A DNA stretch of 64,000 bases from Mycobacterium sp. PO1 (GTDB lineage: Bacteria; Actinomycetota; Actinomycetes; Mycobacteriales; Mycobacteriaceae), in assembly GCF_017312405.1 (NCBI RefSeq), contig NZ_BLTG01000019.1:62001-126000 (forward strand), given 5' to 3'. The translations under genes were made by a program, and so were the position numbers. The notes under the pieces were generated by a model. That model saw only the letters and a list, made by a program, of their open reading frames with translations. It did not search any database and was not told the DNA's origin. This document shows, in pieces, positions 1-7,807 of this stretch. Numbering within the stretch: position 1 is the first letter of the stretch; each line of letters starts with the position of its first letter.

Positions 1-1
1 G

Positions 2-103
2 GGTACCTACGGCGCGATGTTCGTGCTGAAGTTCGTGCTGTTCGACCGGTTCATCTTCGTCGACCGCCGCGCACGTACTCCCGGAACCACGTCCGCACCA
101 TGA
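2..103 (+). CDS. C-terminal tail of a GtrA-like membrane protein (5' end outside window)
   Basis: An open frame enters from the left edge and ends at TGA 101-103, giving 33 residues. The readable tail has the pattern KFVLFDRFIF, which resembles the last membrane segment of GtrA/DPMS-associated flippase proteins (families that help move or use polyprenyl-phosphate sugars). The neighbour on the opposite strand is a dolichol-phosphate-mannose-synthase-like glycosyltransferase, the usual partner of GtrA proteins, which supports the guess. The two genes converge and overlap by 53 bases. With only 33 residues visible the family assignment is tentative. Confidence 0.45.
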   Translation, partial: GTYGAMFVLKFVLFDRFIFVDRRARTPGTTSAP

Positions 104-842
104 CGCGGGCGTAGTTCGCGCCGTAGACGAGGTTGGCGCCCTTCTTGCTCGCCCCGTGTGCGCGCAGGCGCATCGTCATCGGCACCTCGGCCACGCGTGC
201 GCCCCGGGCGGCGACCCCGACCAGCAACTCCGAGGACTGGTACTGGGGCTCGGTCAGCGTCACCGACCGCGCCAGCTCGGCGCGCATCGCCCGGAAGCCG
301 AACGAGGTGTCGGTGATGCGGCGCCACGTCAGCAGGCTGGCCAGTACCGCGAACACCCGCACGCCCAGCCAGCGGAAGCGGCTGTCGGATTCGTGGTGGC
401 CCAGCCGGCGCGACCCGGTCACGAAATCCGCGCGGCCGTCGAGCAGCGGCGTCACCAGGGTCTCCAGTTCGGCGCCGTCGTACTGACCGTCGGCGTCGGT
501 GGTCACCACGAAACGCGCCCCGTGCCGGGCGGCCAGCCGGTAGCCCAGCCGCAGCGCCGCGCCCTGGCCGCGGTTGCGGGGTGCGACGCAGGTGTAGGCG
601 CCGTGCGCACGCGCCACCTCGGCGGTGGCGTCGGTCGCACCGTCGACGACGACCAGGACGTCCACCGGCATTCCGCAGCACCGTTTCGGCATCTCGGTCA
701 GCACCGCGCCGATCCCGTCGGCCTCGTTGTACGCGGCGATCACCACGACCAGTTCGGCCAACTCCAGGCTCGGATAATGCCGGTCGAACTCCGCGACCGC
801 ACGCGTGTCGACATCGTCGGGGTAGTCGGCGAGCGGGGTCAT
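51..842 (-). CDS. Family 2 glycosyltransferase, polyprenyl-phosphate sugar synthase-like
   Basis: About 263 residues with a GT-A fold signature: an N-terminal strand ending in AAYNE, a nucleotide-binding VVDGATD segment, and the metal-binding DADGQY motif. This matches bacterial DPMS-like GT2 enzymes that transfer a sugar from a nucleotide donor to polyprenyl phosphate at the cytoplasmic membrane; donor and acceptor cannot be read from sequence. The start at 842 is chosen because its ATG overlaps the TGA of the upstream epimerase (ATGA, translational coupling); an in-frame ATG at 875 would add 11 residues inside that gene. The epimerase plus a GtrA-like neighbour suggests modification of an envelope glycan. 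Confidence 0.8.
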   Translation of the reverse strand: MTPLADYPDDVDTRAVAEFDRHYPSLELAELVVVIAAYNEADGIGAVLTEMPKRCCGMPVDVLVVVDGATDATAEVARAHGAYTCVAPRNRGQGAALRLGYRLAARHGARFVVTTDADGQYDGAELETLVTPLLDGRADFVTGSRRLGHHESDSRFRWLGVRVFAVLASLLTWRRITDTSFGFRAMRAELARSVTLTEPQYQSSELLVGVAARGARVAEVPMTMRLRAHGASKKGANLVYGANYARVMVRTWFREYVRGGRRR

Positions 843-1777
843 GCCGTGCCGACCGTGTCGAGGAAGTACCGCCACGTGCCGGCCAGTCCGTCGGCCAGCG
901 CGACGCTGGGGCGGTAGCCGATCGCCTCCGCGCTGTGTGACACGTCGACGACGACGGCGGGCATCTCGCCGCGCTGGGCGGCGACGTGTTCGGTGGGCAG
1001 CGGCCGGCCGGTGACGGTGCGGACGGTGTCGACGAGTTCGAGGACCGACACCGACCTGCCGGCGCCGACGATCGCGGTGCCGCTGTAGCGGCCCTGCCGG
1101 GCGAGCAGCACCGCGCGCGCCACGTCGTCGACGTGGACCAGGTCGCGACGCTGGGTGCCATCGCCGTAGATGGTGACGGTGGAGCCGTCCAGGGCCGCAC
1201 GCATCAGCCGCGGCACCAAGCTGTCCTTGAGCGCCATCCCCGGCCCGTAGACGTTGCTGAAGCGCAACGCGCAGGTCGTCATCCCGTAGGCCCCGGCGTA
1301 CCCGGACATCAGCATCTCGCAGGCGGCCTTCGTGGCGCCGTAGGGCGTCAGCGGGCGCAACGGCAACCGCTCGGTGATCGTCGCCTCACCGACGTCGCCC
1401 ACGACGGCGTTGGTCGAGGCCAGCAGAAACTGGCCGACGTCACGGATGCGGGCCAACTCGAGCAACTCCTGGGTGACGGCGACGTTGTCGGCATACGTCG
1501 GCGCGGGCCGCTGCACGGACTGCAACACCGAGGTCGCCGCAGCGAGATGGACGATCGCGGCGGTGCCCGGTGCCACCGCGTCGTCGCGCACGCCCGCGTC
1601 GGTCAGATCACCGACGACATAGCGCACGCCGTCGAGCGGACTGCGGGGCGGCGTGCGGTCCACGACGGTGACGCCCGCCCCGGCGTCCAGCAGCGCCTTC
1701 ACCACCGCCGCACCGATGAAGCCGCAACCTCCGGTGACAAGCACCCGTCCCTGCTGTTGTGCACCCACGGCGGTCAA
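839..1777 (-). CDS. NAD-dependent epimerase/dehydratase (extended SDR)
   Basis: 312 residues. The N-terminus carries the Rossmann motif GGCGFIGAA, and the catalytic YxxxK is seen as YGATK, about 150 residues in. A downstream VHVDDVARA segment is typical of UDP-glucose 4-epimerase-type extended SDRs, which act on nucleotide sugars. The product cannot be fixed by sequence alone. It is the first gene of a two-gene minus-strand unit with the GT2 gene (4-base stop/start overlap), so it may supply the nucleotide sugar used by that enzyme. Confidence 0.85.
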   Translation of the reverse strand: MTAVGAQQQGRVLVTGGCGFIGAAVVKALLDAGAGVTVVDRTPPRSPLDGVRYVVGDLTDAGVRDDAVAPGTAAIVHLAAATSVLQSVQRPAPTYADNVAVTQELLELARIRDVGQFLLASTNAVVGDVGEATITERLPLRPLTPYGATKAACEMLMSGYAGAYGMTTCALRFSNVYGPGMALKDSLVPRLMRAALDGSTVTIYGDGTQRRDLVHVDDVARAVLLARQGRYSGTAIVGAGRSVSVLELVDTVRTVTGRPLPTEHVAAQRGEMPAVVVDVSHSAEAIGYRPSVALADGLAGTWRYFLDTVGTA

Positions 1778-1789
1778 CTTAGCGTGACG

Positions 1790-2452
1790 TCATCCGGCGC
1801 GACGGCGCAGATGCTCCTCCTTGGCGTCGCGCACCACCCGATCAGGTGCCAGGAACGCACGCCCGATTTCGGCGGCCTGCTGCAGCCCCTCGTCGCGCAC
1901 TGCCGAATTGTGTTCCCCCTCAACGTCGTAGATGAGATGGCTGGTCACATCCGTGACACCGCAGTAGGCGAAGGTGCCGACGTCGATCTGGGTCCTCATC
2001 GCCTCGTCGTAGCCGTAGCGGTCGTACGTGCGCCGAGTCGACCCGCCGATGCCGATCAGCGTGGTGGGGATGTTGCCCAGCAGCGACGTCAGCGGTTGCT
2101 TGCCCCGGTCCTCGACGCCCTTGCCGTACTGGTATGCCCAGCCGACCGTGAACACGCGCTCGATCCAGCCCTTCATCATCGCCGGCATGCCCCACCAGTA
2201 GACCGGGAAGACGAACGCCATCCGGTCGGCGTCCTCCACTCTGCGGTGCATCGCGGCGATCTCGTCGGGGATGGGTCCGCCCCAGAAGTGCGCATGGTCC
2301 TCGGGGGTGAATCGCGGGTCGAAATCCTCGCTGTGCAGGTCCAGGACATCGATGGTGTGACCGGCCGCGCGCACCGGTTCGTGGAAGGCCTTCATCACCG
2401 CGGCCGGATACCTGTCGGTGAACGGGTGTGAGTACACGGTCAGTAGATGCAT
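1790..2452 (-). CDS. Flavodoxin-fold NAD(P)H:quinone oxidoreductase family protein
   Basis: About 220 residues of the NQO/MdaB flavodoxin-like family, which reduces quinones or electrophiles with FMN/FAD and NAD(P)H in the cytosol. Visible features are the N-terminal beta-strand followed by the phosphate-loop-like YSHP, and the FVFPVYWWGMPAMMKGW segment that lines the flavin and substrate site in this family. The ATG at 2452 is preferred; a GTG at 2461 is an alternative adding three residues. It ends 12 bases before the epimerase begins, so the three genes may be co-transcribed, although their functions look unrelated. Confidence 0.8.
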   Translation of the reverse strand: MHLLTVYSHPFTDRYPAAVMKAFHEPVRAAGHTIDVLDLHSEDFDPRFTPEDHAHFWGGPIPDEIAAMHRRVEDADRMAFVFPVYWWGMPAMMKGWIERVFTVGWAYQYGKGVEDRGKQPLTSLLGNIPTTLIGIGGSTRRTYDRYGYDEAMRTQIDVGTFAYCGVTDVTSHLIYDVEGEHNSAVRDEGLQQAAEIGRAFLAPDRVVRDAKEEHLRRRAG

Positions 2453-2487
2453 GCCTTGCACTGACGCGGGCGCGCCGCTGCTTATTC

Positions 2488-2541
2488 CGTCGGTTCGACT
2501 CAGTGCGTCGGTTCGGGTCGGTCCGTCGGTTCGGGTCAGTC
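2488..2541. repeat. Three imperfect 18-bp tandem repeats
   Basis: Three consecutive 18-base units, each beginning CGTCGGTTCG, lie between the quinone reductase and the arylsulfatase. Unit 1 differs from units 2 and 3 at a few bases; the third unit covers the sulfatase stop codon. No function is evident. It could be slippage-derived spacer DNA. Confidence 0.7.
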
Positions 2542-4881
2542 CCGGGCGAACCCCAGCGCGACGACCGCGTCCTGCAGACTCTCGCCTGCCTCGAGAAAGT
2601 CCACAGTGACCTGCTCCAGGGTGGCCTGCCGCAACGGGTTCGGCGAGGCGTAGTCTCGCGACACCGAGTAGGCGACGCTGAGCCCGACCGTGACCGGCTG
2701 CATCGGATCGAAACCGGCCATCGTCATCCCGTGCAGCGCGCCGACGGTGCGGCCGTCGACGATCAGCTCCAGGTTTCCGACCGCGTTGAGCGGTCCGTCG
2801 CCTAATCCTGTTCTACTGAAACGGATTTCGACGCCGTGCCGCCCCATCGTGATCGGCCCTTCGGACGTCACGGCCTGCTCGGCTCCGCCGTGATTGCAGA
2901 CGTAGCGCAGGTAGCCACCGGCGAGGAAGAGTGCGTGTCCACCCGACCGGCTGCCCTGGGAGAACAGCACCCCGGCCGCGTCGGAGCCGGTGACCGCCAC
3001 CTCGGTGCGCAACACGAAGGACCGGCCTCGCACCAGGCCGCTCATCGGAGTGTGCACCGCCGGGGTGCCCGGATAGAAGACCGCCCGCCGCGAGCCCCCG
3101 GCCAGATCGGCGACGCCGCGGCTGATGAGCTCGAACACGCTCAGATCGTTGAGCGGATAGGCGTGGCACCGCGTCGCCTCGTTCTGCCACAAGGACTTGA
3201 GCTCTTCGAGCTTGTCCGGGTGTTCGGCGGCGAGGTCACGGATCTGGCTGCGGTCGCTGTCGAGGTGGAACAGTTCCCACCTGTCATGCGGGAACTGGGA
3301 CCAGCCGGGCCGGCCGGGGACCGCGGACGTCGGTGGGTGCACGGCGCTGGCGAACCACCCGTCATGCCAGATGCCGCGAGTACCCATCATGGCGTAGAAC
3401 TGGGTACTCTTCTGCCTCGATGCATCCGGATCATGCAGCGTCGCAGCGATACTCACGCCCTCCAGCGGCCTCTGCGGAACGCCCTTGACCGTTCTCGCCG
3501 GTTCCAGTCCCAGCAGTTCGTACACCGTCGGGGTGATGTCACTGACGTGCGTGTACTGTTCGCGCACCTCTCCGCGGGCGGGCAGTCCGGCCGGCCAGGA
3601 GACGATGCACGGGTCGGCGATCCCGCCCTCGTGGGACGCGTAGCGCTTGAACAACTTGTACGGCGTGTTGAACGCCATCGCCCAGCCATTGGCGTAGTTC
3701 ATCTTCGTGCCGGGTCCGCCGAACTCGTCCAGGCGGTCCAGCGTCGGCTCAGCCGACAGGCCGCCGCGAAGCGGCACGAACTCGTCGAGGGTGCCGGTGG
3801 GCCCACCTTCACCGCTGGCACCATTGTCGGACATGACGACGATGATCGTGTTGTCGAGCTGGCCGGTGCTGTCCAGATAGTCCACCACGCGGCCGATCTG
3901 GGCGTCGGTGTAGCTGAGGAACCCGGCGAAGACTTCGGCCATCCGGCTGAAAACCCGCTTCTGGTCCTCGGACAACGCGTCCCACGGGGTCACCGTGTCA
4001 TGTTCCGGCCAGGGCAACCCGTCGGCACTGGTGCACTCGGCGTAGGGATTGATCGGTGACAGCTCGGTCTCGCCGGGCAGCAGTCCGAGCGCCTTCTGGT
4101 TGGCCAGGGCGATCTCGCGGTAGCGCTCGTAGCCCTCGTCGAACCGGCCGCGATATCTGTCGGCCCAGGAGCTGTCGACCTGGTGCGGCGAATGGCCTGC
4201 GCCCGGGCACAGATACATGAACCACGGCTTGTCGGGCGCGCAGGAGCGGTGTTCGCGCAGGAAGCCGATCGCGTTGTCGGCCAGGTCTTTCGAGAGGTGA
4301 TAGCCCTGCTCCGGGGTTCCCGGCGGATCGATCGGCCTGCTGTCGCTGACCAGGTTCGGATACCACTGGTCGGTCATGCCGTCGAGGAATCCGTAGAAGC
4401 GGTCGAAGCCCCGGCTCAGCGGCCAGTACCGGCGCGACCCGGCGGCGTGGCAGTCCTCGGGTGGTGTCAGGTGCCATTTGCCGACCGCATACGTCGCCCA
4501 TCCCCGTTCGGCGAGGACCTCCGACACCAGCGCGGTGTCTGCCGGGATGCGTCCGCTGTGACCGGGATAGCCCTGCGCCATGTTCACGACCGAGGACACC
4601 CCCACCGACGTGGCGTTGCGGCCGGTCAGCAGCGCAGCGCGGGTCGGCGAGCACAGCGCGGTGGTGTGAAACTGTGACAACCGGATCCCGCGTTCGGCGA
4701 TGCGTGTCATGGTCGGCATCTCGACCATGCCACCGAAGCAGTCCCAGGTCGCGATCCCGATGTCGTCCCACAGCAGGTACAGCACGTTGGGGGCGTTGTC
4801 GGGAGCCTGCGGAGCTCGGTACGGCCCCCAGTCCGGCACGGAATCGCGGATGTCCTCGTTGATCGTTCCCTGGAAGTGCAT
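2536..4881 (-). CDS. Arylsulfatase (sulfatase family, formylglycine type)
   Basis: 781 residues, the size of the long arylsulfatases of actinobacteria. It hydrolyses sulfate esters using a formylglycine made from the Cys of the CxPxR motif, here CSPTR at residues 77-81. Metal-binding aspartates are seen in LLWDDIG (about 38-40) and in VVMSDNGASGEGG. The C-terminal 150 residues form a beta-rich extension common in this subgroup. No signal peptide is visible, so it is probably cytosolic. A formylglycine-generating enzyme is not encoded nearby. Two 14-bp palindromes lie between this gene and the divergent TetR gene, so TetR-mediated repression is likely. Confidence 0.9.
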   Translation of the reverse strand: MHFQGTINEDIRDSVPDWGPYRAPQAPDNAPNVLYLLWDDIGIATWDCFGGMVEMPTMTRIAERGIRLSQFHTTALCSPTRAALLTGRNATSVGVSSVVNMAQGYPGHSGRIPADTALVSEVLAERGWATYAVGKWHLTPPEDCHAAGSRRYWPLSRGFDRFYGFLDGMTDQWYPNLVSDSRPIDPPGTPEQGYHLSKDLADNAIGFLREHRSCAPDKPWFMYLCPGAGHSPHQVDSSWADRYRGRFDEGYERYREIALANQKALGLLPGETELSPINPYAECTSADGLPWPEHDTVTPWDALSEDQKRVFSRMAEVFAGFLSYTDAQIGRVVDYLDSTGQLDNTIIVVMSDNGASGEGGPTGTLDEFVPLRGGLSAEPTLDRLDEFGGPGTKMNYANGWAMAFNTPYKLFKRYASHEGGIADPCIVSWPAGLPARGEVREQYTHVSDITPTVYELLGLEPARTVKGVPQRPLEGVSIAATLHDPDASRQKSTQFYAMMGTRGIWHDGWFASAVHPPTSAVPGRPGWSQFPHDRWELFHLDSDRSQIRDLAAEHPDKLEELKSLWQNEATRCHAYPLNDLSVFELISRGVADLAGGSRRAVFYPGTPAVHTPMSGLVRGRSFVLRTEVAVTGSDAAGVLFSQGSRSGGHALFLAGGYLRYVCNHGGAEQAVTSEGPITMGRHGVEIRFSRTGLGDGPLNAVGNLELIVDGRTVGALHGMTMAGFDPMQPVTVGLSVAYSVSRDYASPNPLRQATLEQVTVDFLEAGESLQDAVVALGFARD

Positions 4882-4947
4882 CGTCGGCTCGTCTCGCTAG
4901 GCGGCCACGAGCACGGGCTCGTCGACCGTTCGGGTGGACCGGAAATC

Positions 4948-4988
4948 TGTCAGTACTGACACCTTATGGGAAAGTGTCAGAACTGACA
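4948..4988. promoter_or_regulatory. Paired TetR-type operators between arylsulfatase and tetR
   Basis: TGTCAGTACTGACA (4948-4961) is a perfect 14-bp palindrome, and TGTCAGAACTGACA (4975-4988) repeats it with one change at the centre. Centre-to-centre spacing is 27 bp. They sit in the 148-bp gap between the divergent starts at 4881 and 5030. The position and symmetry suggest binding of two TetR dimers controlling both genes. Binding by the adjacent regulator is inferred. Confidence 0.75.
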
Positions 4989-5029
4989 ATATGTCGTACC
5001 CGAGGGCCGTCAGCTGGCATAGTTCTTGC

Positions 5030-5668
5030 ATGTCCGCTGATGTCGGCAAGCGCGAGGCGCACAAAATCGCCACCCGGGGCGCCATCCAGTCCGCGGCCGA
5101 CGCGCTCTTCGAGCAGCGCGGATACGCCGAGACCACGGTCCGCGACATCGCCGACGCCGCCGGGGTCACCGAGCGCACCTTCTTCCGGTACTTCTCCGGG
5201 AAAGAGGCCCTCTTGGTGAAGGACATCGAAGCCGGGATTCCGGTCCTCGCCGACGAGATACGGCGCCGCCCGGCAGCCGAAGCACCGCTGGACGCCGTCG
5301 AGAACGCCGTGCTGGTGACGGCCGACCGGCTGCGCGAGGCCCAGCCCAACCTGTCGTGGTTGTTCCAGGACGGTCCGCCCGGGCCCAAGCTGGCCAAGTC
5401 GAGCCCGGGGTTGCTGTTCCAGCTCGAGCAGGCGGTTGCCGAGGCTCTGGCGGAACGGATGGAATCGTCGCAGCCGGTGACCGACGACCTGGAGTTCGAG
5501 GCGCAGGTGCTCGCCCGATGCGCGGTGGCTGCGCTACGCAGCACCGGAATCAGACGCTGGCAGCTCGAGCGGCGCGGGGTCACGGGAGTCAGCGAGACCC
5601 GGCTGCTGGGGCAGGCCTTCGCGATCGTGCGGCGGGGCGGATCGGCAGATCCGCCGCCACGCCGGTGA
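5030..5668 (+). CDS. TetR/AcrR-family transcriptional regulator
   Basis: 212 residues from the ATG at 5030. An in-frame GTG/ATG-type start further upstream (4934) would translate straight through the operator palindromes and is rejected. The N-terminus contains a TetR helix-turn-helix, with TTVRDIADAAGVTERTFFRY followed by FSGKEALL. The C-terminal ligand-binding half is not assignable to a ligand. The divergent orientation with the arylsulfatase and the paired palindromes indicate that it represses the sulfatase gene and itself. Confidence 0.88.
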   Translation: MSADVGKREAHKIATRGAIQSAADALFEQRGYAETTVRDIADAAGVTERTFFRYFSGKEALLVKDIEAGIPVLADEIRRRPAAEAPLDAVENAVLVTADRLREAQPNLSWLFQDGPPGPKLAKSSPGLLFQLEQAVAEALAERMESSQPVTDDLEFEAQVLARCAVAALRSTGIRRWQLERRGVTGVSETRLLGQAFAIVRRGGSADPPPRR

Positions 5669-5718
5669 GCACCACGTCGCCGCAGCGTTCCCGCCCACCT
5701 GCCCCGCCGCCGGCTGGT

Positions 5719-6564
5719 TCAGCCCGTCGTCACCACCACCCGGTCGATCGTCAACGCGACACCGCGTCCCGTGTCATCCGGCTCCCTGGCTGCTGATCGA
5801 TCCCACTCCACGGTGGCCGCCCCCGAGATCTGGACAACGCGACCGGTTGCCGTGGCGAACATCAGCGCAGCAGTGGGATCAACGGCGAGATTGCCGAGGC
5901 TGTTGAACATGTTGTTGCCGGGGTAATCGGGCCAACGCACTGTCCGCGGGCTGACGGTGACGAAGCCGGGCGGCCCTCCGCGATGCGATGCGTCGTTCCC
6001 CGCCGTGGGGTGGGTGGTGCCCAGGATGAAGGTCGCGGCGCGCCGGATCTGGTCGATGTCGCTGTCCCGCAAGCTGTCCCCGTCGTGCACCCGCGTGCGG
6101 TGCGGCGCCGGCAGCCCGGACCGCCACTGCGCCCGCGGAATGTACTGCGGGCAGTTCCCGTAGGCCTGCGCGATGCTGACCCGCAATTCGTCCTCGTCGC
6201 CCCTGTCGAGCTGTCCGTTCACCCGCAACCGGCGTCGGGACGCATAGTCGATCACGATCACACCGACCTCCTGCCCCGACGGCAGGTCGAAAAGCGGGTC
6301 GGCATCGGCGATTCCGCCGCGGATCCGCAGGGCCGACGCCGACTCCGGCGTTACGAACCCGGGTTCGCCCAGCAGCGGAGCCGTCCACAACCGGCCGGTG
6401 CGGTCGCGTGCGGTGAGCGCCCCGAACGTGGCGCCCGACACGAACGCCGCTGCCCCAGGCGTGAGCCCGCCCTGGCGCACCATGGGTTCGAGTCGCGCCG
6501 CGGCCTCGAGGACCCCGGCACGCTGTTGGACCATGAGCTCTCCGCGGTGAAAGCCGGTCGTCAC
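5719..6564 (-). CDS. Pyridoxamine 5'-phosphate oxidase-family (PPOX, split-barrel) protein
   Basis: 281 residues resembling the long PPOX-family flavin-binding proteins. The stretch around residues 45-70 (TARDRTGRLWTAPLLGEPGF) and the segment IVIDYASRRRLRVNG are typical of this split-barrel FMN or F420-binding group, and a CPQYI motif follows. The substrate is unknown. It starts with GTG at 6564, overlapping the TGA of the upstream AhpD-like gene (GTGA), so the two are translationally coupled and probably share the operator at 7151-7174. Confidence 0.8.
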   Translation of the reverse strand: MTTGFHRGELMVQQRAGVLEAAARLEPMVRQGGLTPGAAAFVSGATFGALTARDRTGRLWTAPLLGEPGFVTPESASALRIRGGIADADPLFDLPSGQEVGVIVIDYASRRRLRVNGQLDRGDEDELRVSIAQAYGNCPQYIPRAQWRSGLPAPHRTRVHDGDSLRDSDIDQIRRAATFILGTTHPTAGNDASHRGGPPGFVTVSPRTVRWPDYPGNNMFNSLGNLAVDPTAALMFATATGRVVQISGAATVEWDRSAAREPDDTGRGVALTIDRVVVTTG

Positions 6565-7106
6565 AGCGAGACCACCGGCCAGTCGTTGTGGACGCCGGCG
6601 AGCACGTTGAAGTAGTTGGTGAGGATGTTCAAGGCCAGGTTGGCAACCAACTCACCGATCTCCTCGTCCGTGACGCCCGCGCGCCGGGCCCTGTCGAGGT
6701 CGCCGGCGTCCACGTCACCGGCGTTCTCGGCGATCGTGTTGGACAACTCCAGCAGGGCCGCCAGGTGCGGATCCTGCGACTGTCCCCGCCGGGCTCGCTC
6801 GAGTTCCTCCGCGTCGATCTTGGCGACCTGAGCGCCGACGTAGGTGTGGGCCGAGAGGCAGTATTCGCATCCGTTGAGCTGAGCGGTCGCCACCGCCAGG
6901 CGCTCCCGGGCTGCGGCAGGCAGGGCGCCACCGGCGACGGCACCGGACAGCGCCAGGTACGCCTTGAGCAGGGTGGGGCTGTTCGCCATCGCAGCGGTCA
7001 TGTTCGGCACCGTCCCCAGCGACTTACGAACCTGCGCAAGCAGTTCCGCGGTCGTGCCGGTGGCGGCGGACGGGTCGACGGGGGTGAATGCGGTGGTGGT
7101 GGACAT
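6561..7106 (-). CDS. Carboxymuconolactone decarboxylase / AhpD-family alkylhydroperoxidase-like protein
   Basis: 181 residues from the ATG at 7106; the longer open frame to 7436 overlaps the divergent gene and is rejected. The AhpD core is clear: a Cys-x-x-Cys-like region appears as NGCEYCLSAH (CxxC followed by H three residues later), the redox centre of peroxidase-type AhpD proteins. Members reduce peroxides or act as general thiol oxidoreductases. It is the first gene of a two-gene unit with the PPOX protein, transcribed away from the CGNR regulator. Confidence 0.87.
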   Translation of the reverse strand: MSTTTAFTPVDPSAATGTTAELLAQVRKSLGTVPNMTAAMANSPTLLKAYLALSGAVAGGALPAAARERLAVATAQLNGCEYCLSAHTYVGAQVAKIDAEELERARRGQSQDPHLAALLELSNTIAENAGDVDAGDLDRARRAGVTDEEIGELVANLALNILTNYFNVLAGVHNDWPVVSL

Positions 7107-7150
7107 GGCGGTTCCGTTCGGTGTCTCGTGAGCTACCGGCGGTGGCTCTA

Positions 7151-7174
7151 ACGGATGGAACACCTTCCATCCGT
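7151..7174. promoter_or_regulatory. Perfect 10-bp inverted repeat operator between ahpD-like gene and CGNR regulator
   Basis: ACGGATGGAA and TTCCATCCGT form a perfect inverted repeat separated by CACC. It lies in the 82-bp gap between divergent starts (7106 and 7189), ending 14 bases before the CGNR gene. The symmetry and location fit an operator controlling both directions. A terminator is unlikely because both genes start here and no T-run follows. Confidence 0.75.
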
Positions 7175-7188
7175 GATAACATTCCCGC

Positions 7189-7794
7189 ATGCCGGAATCG
7201 TCTGCACGGTGGGTGTTGCCTGGCGAGCCGCTGCCCGTGCGGTTGATGAACACCGTCTGGGCGGATACGGCAGGGGTGCACGACGACCTGACCACGGCCA
7301 CCGCCTTGCGTGGCTGGCTGACCGACGTGGCCGGCTTCGACCCGGGATCCGGTCCCGGGGTCGACCCGACGCCCGCCGAGCTGACCGAGGCTCGCGCACT
7401 GCGGGATTCGCTGCGCCGCGTCGCCGCGTTCGTCACCGACGATCAGCGACCCGCGGCACGCTCCCCGGTCGCATCCGTCGACACCGCGGTGGCCGACATC
7501 AACGCCATGGCCGCCGACCAGGCCTGGCCGGCGCTCCTCCGCCGCGGTGACGAGCTGCGCCGCGAGGCCGTCGCCCACGAGCCACCCGTCCGCACGGCGC
7601 TCGCCGGGCTGGCGGCGCAGGCGATCGACCTGCTCACCGGGCCGTCGGCCGGCGCACTACGGGCCTGCCACGCCCCGCATTGCGTGCTGTACTTCGTCAA
7701 GTCCCACCCGAGACGGGAATGGTGTTCGCAGGCCTGCGGCAACCGGGTACGCGCCGCGCGCCACTACCGGCGTATCCGCAGCGGCCGGCAATGA
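7189..7794 (+). CDS. CGNR zinc-finger (ABATE-type) putative transcriptional regulator
   Basis: 201 residues. The N-terminal 130 residues match the helical ABATE/stress-response domain (LMNTVWAD near residue 20). The C-terminus has a four-Cys treble-clef-like zinc motif, with CHAPHC then CSQACGNR followed by a basic RAARHYRR helix: the CGNR signature that names the family. Such proteins are predicted DNA-binding stress regulators. The gene faces the AhpD-PPOX pair across a perfect palindrome, so it probably regulates these redox genes. Confidence 0.88.
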   Translation: MPESSARWVLPGEPLPVRLMNTVWADTAGVHDDLTTATALRGWLTDVAGFDPGSGPGVDPTPAELTEARALRDSLRRVAAFVTDDQRPAARSPVASVDTAVADINAMAADQAWPALLRRGDELRREAVAHEPPVRTALAGLAAQAIDLLTGPSAGALRACHAPHCVLYFVKSHPRREWCSQACGNRVRAARHYRRIRSGRQ

Positions 7795-7807
7795 GCCGGC
7801 GCCGCTC

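Noticed and set aside
7151..7174. Transcription terminator
   Set aside because: Both flanking genes start here and diverge, and no T-run follows the stem, so an operator fits better.
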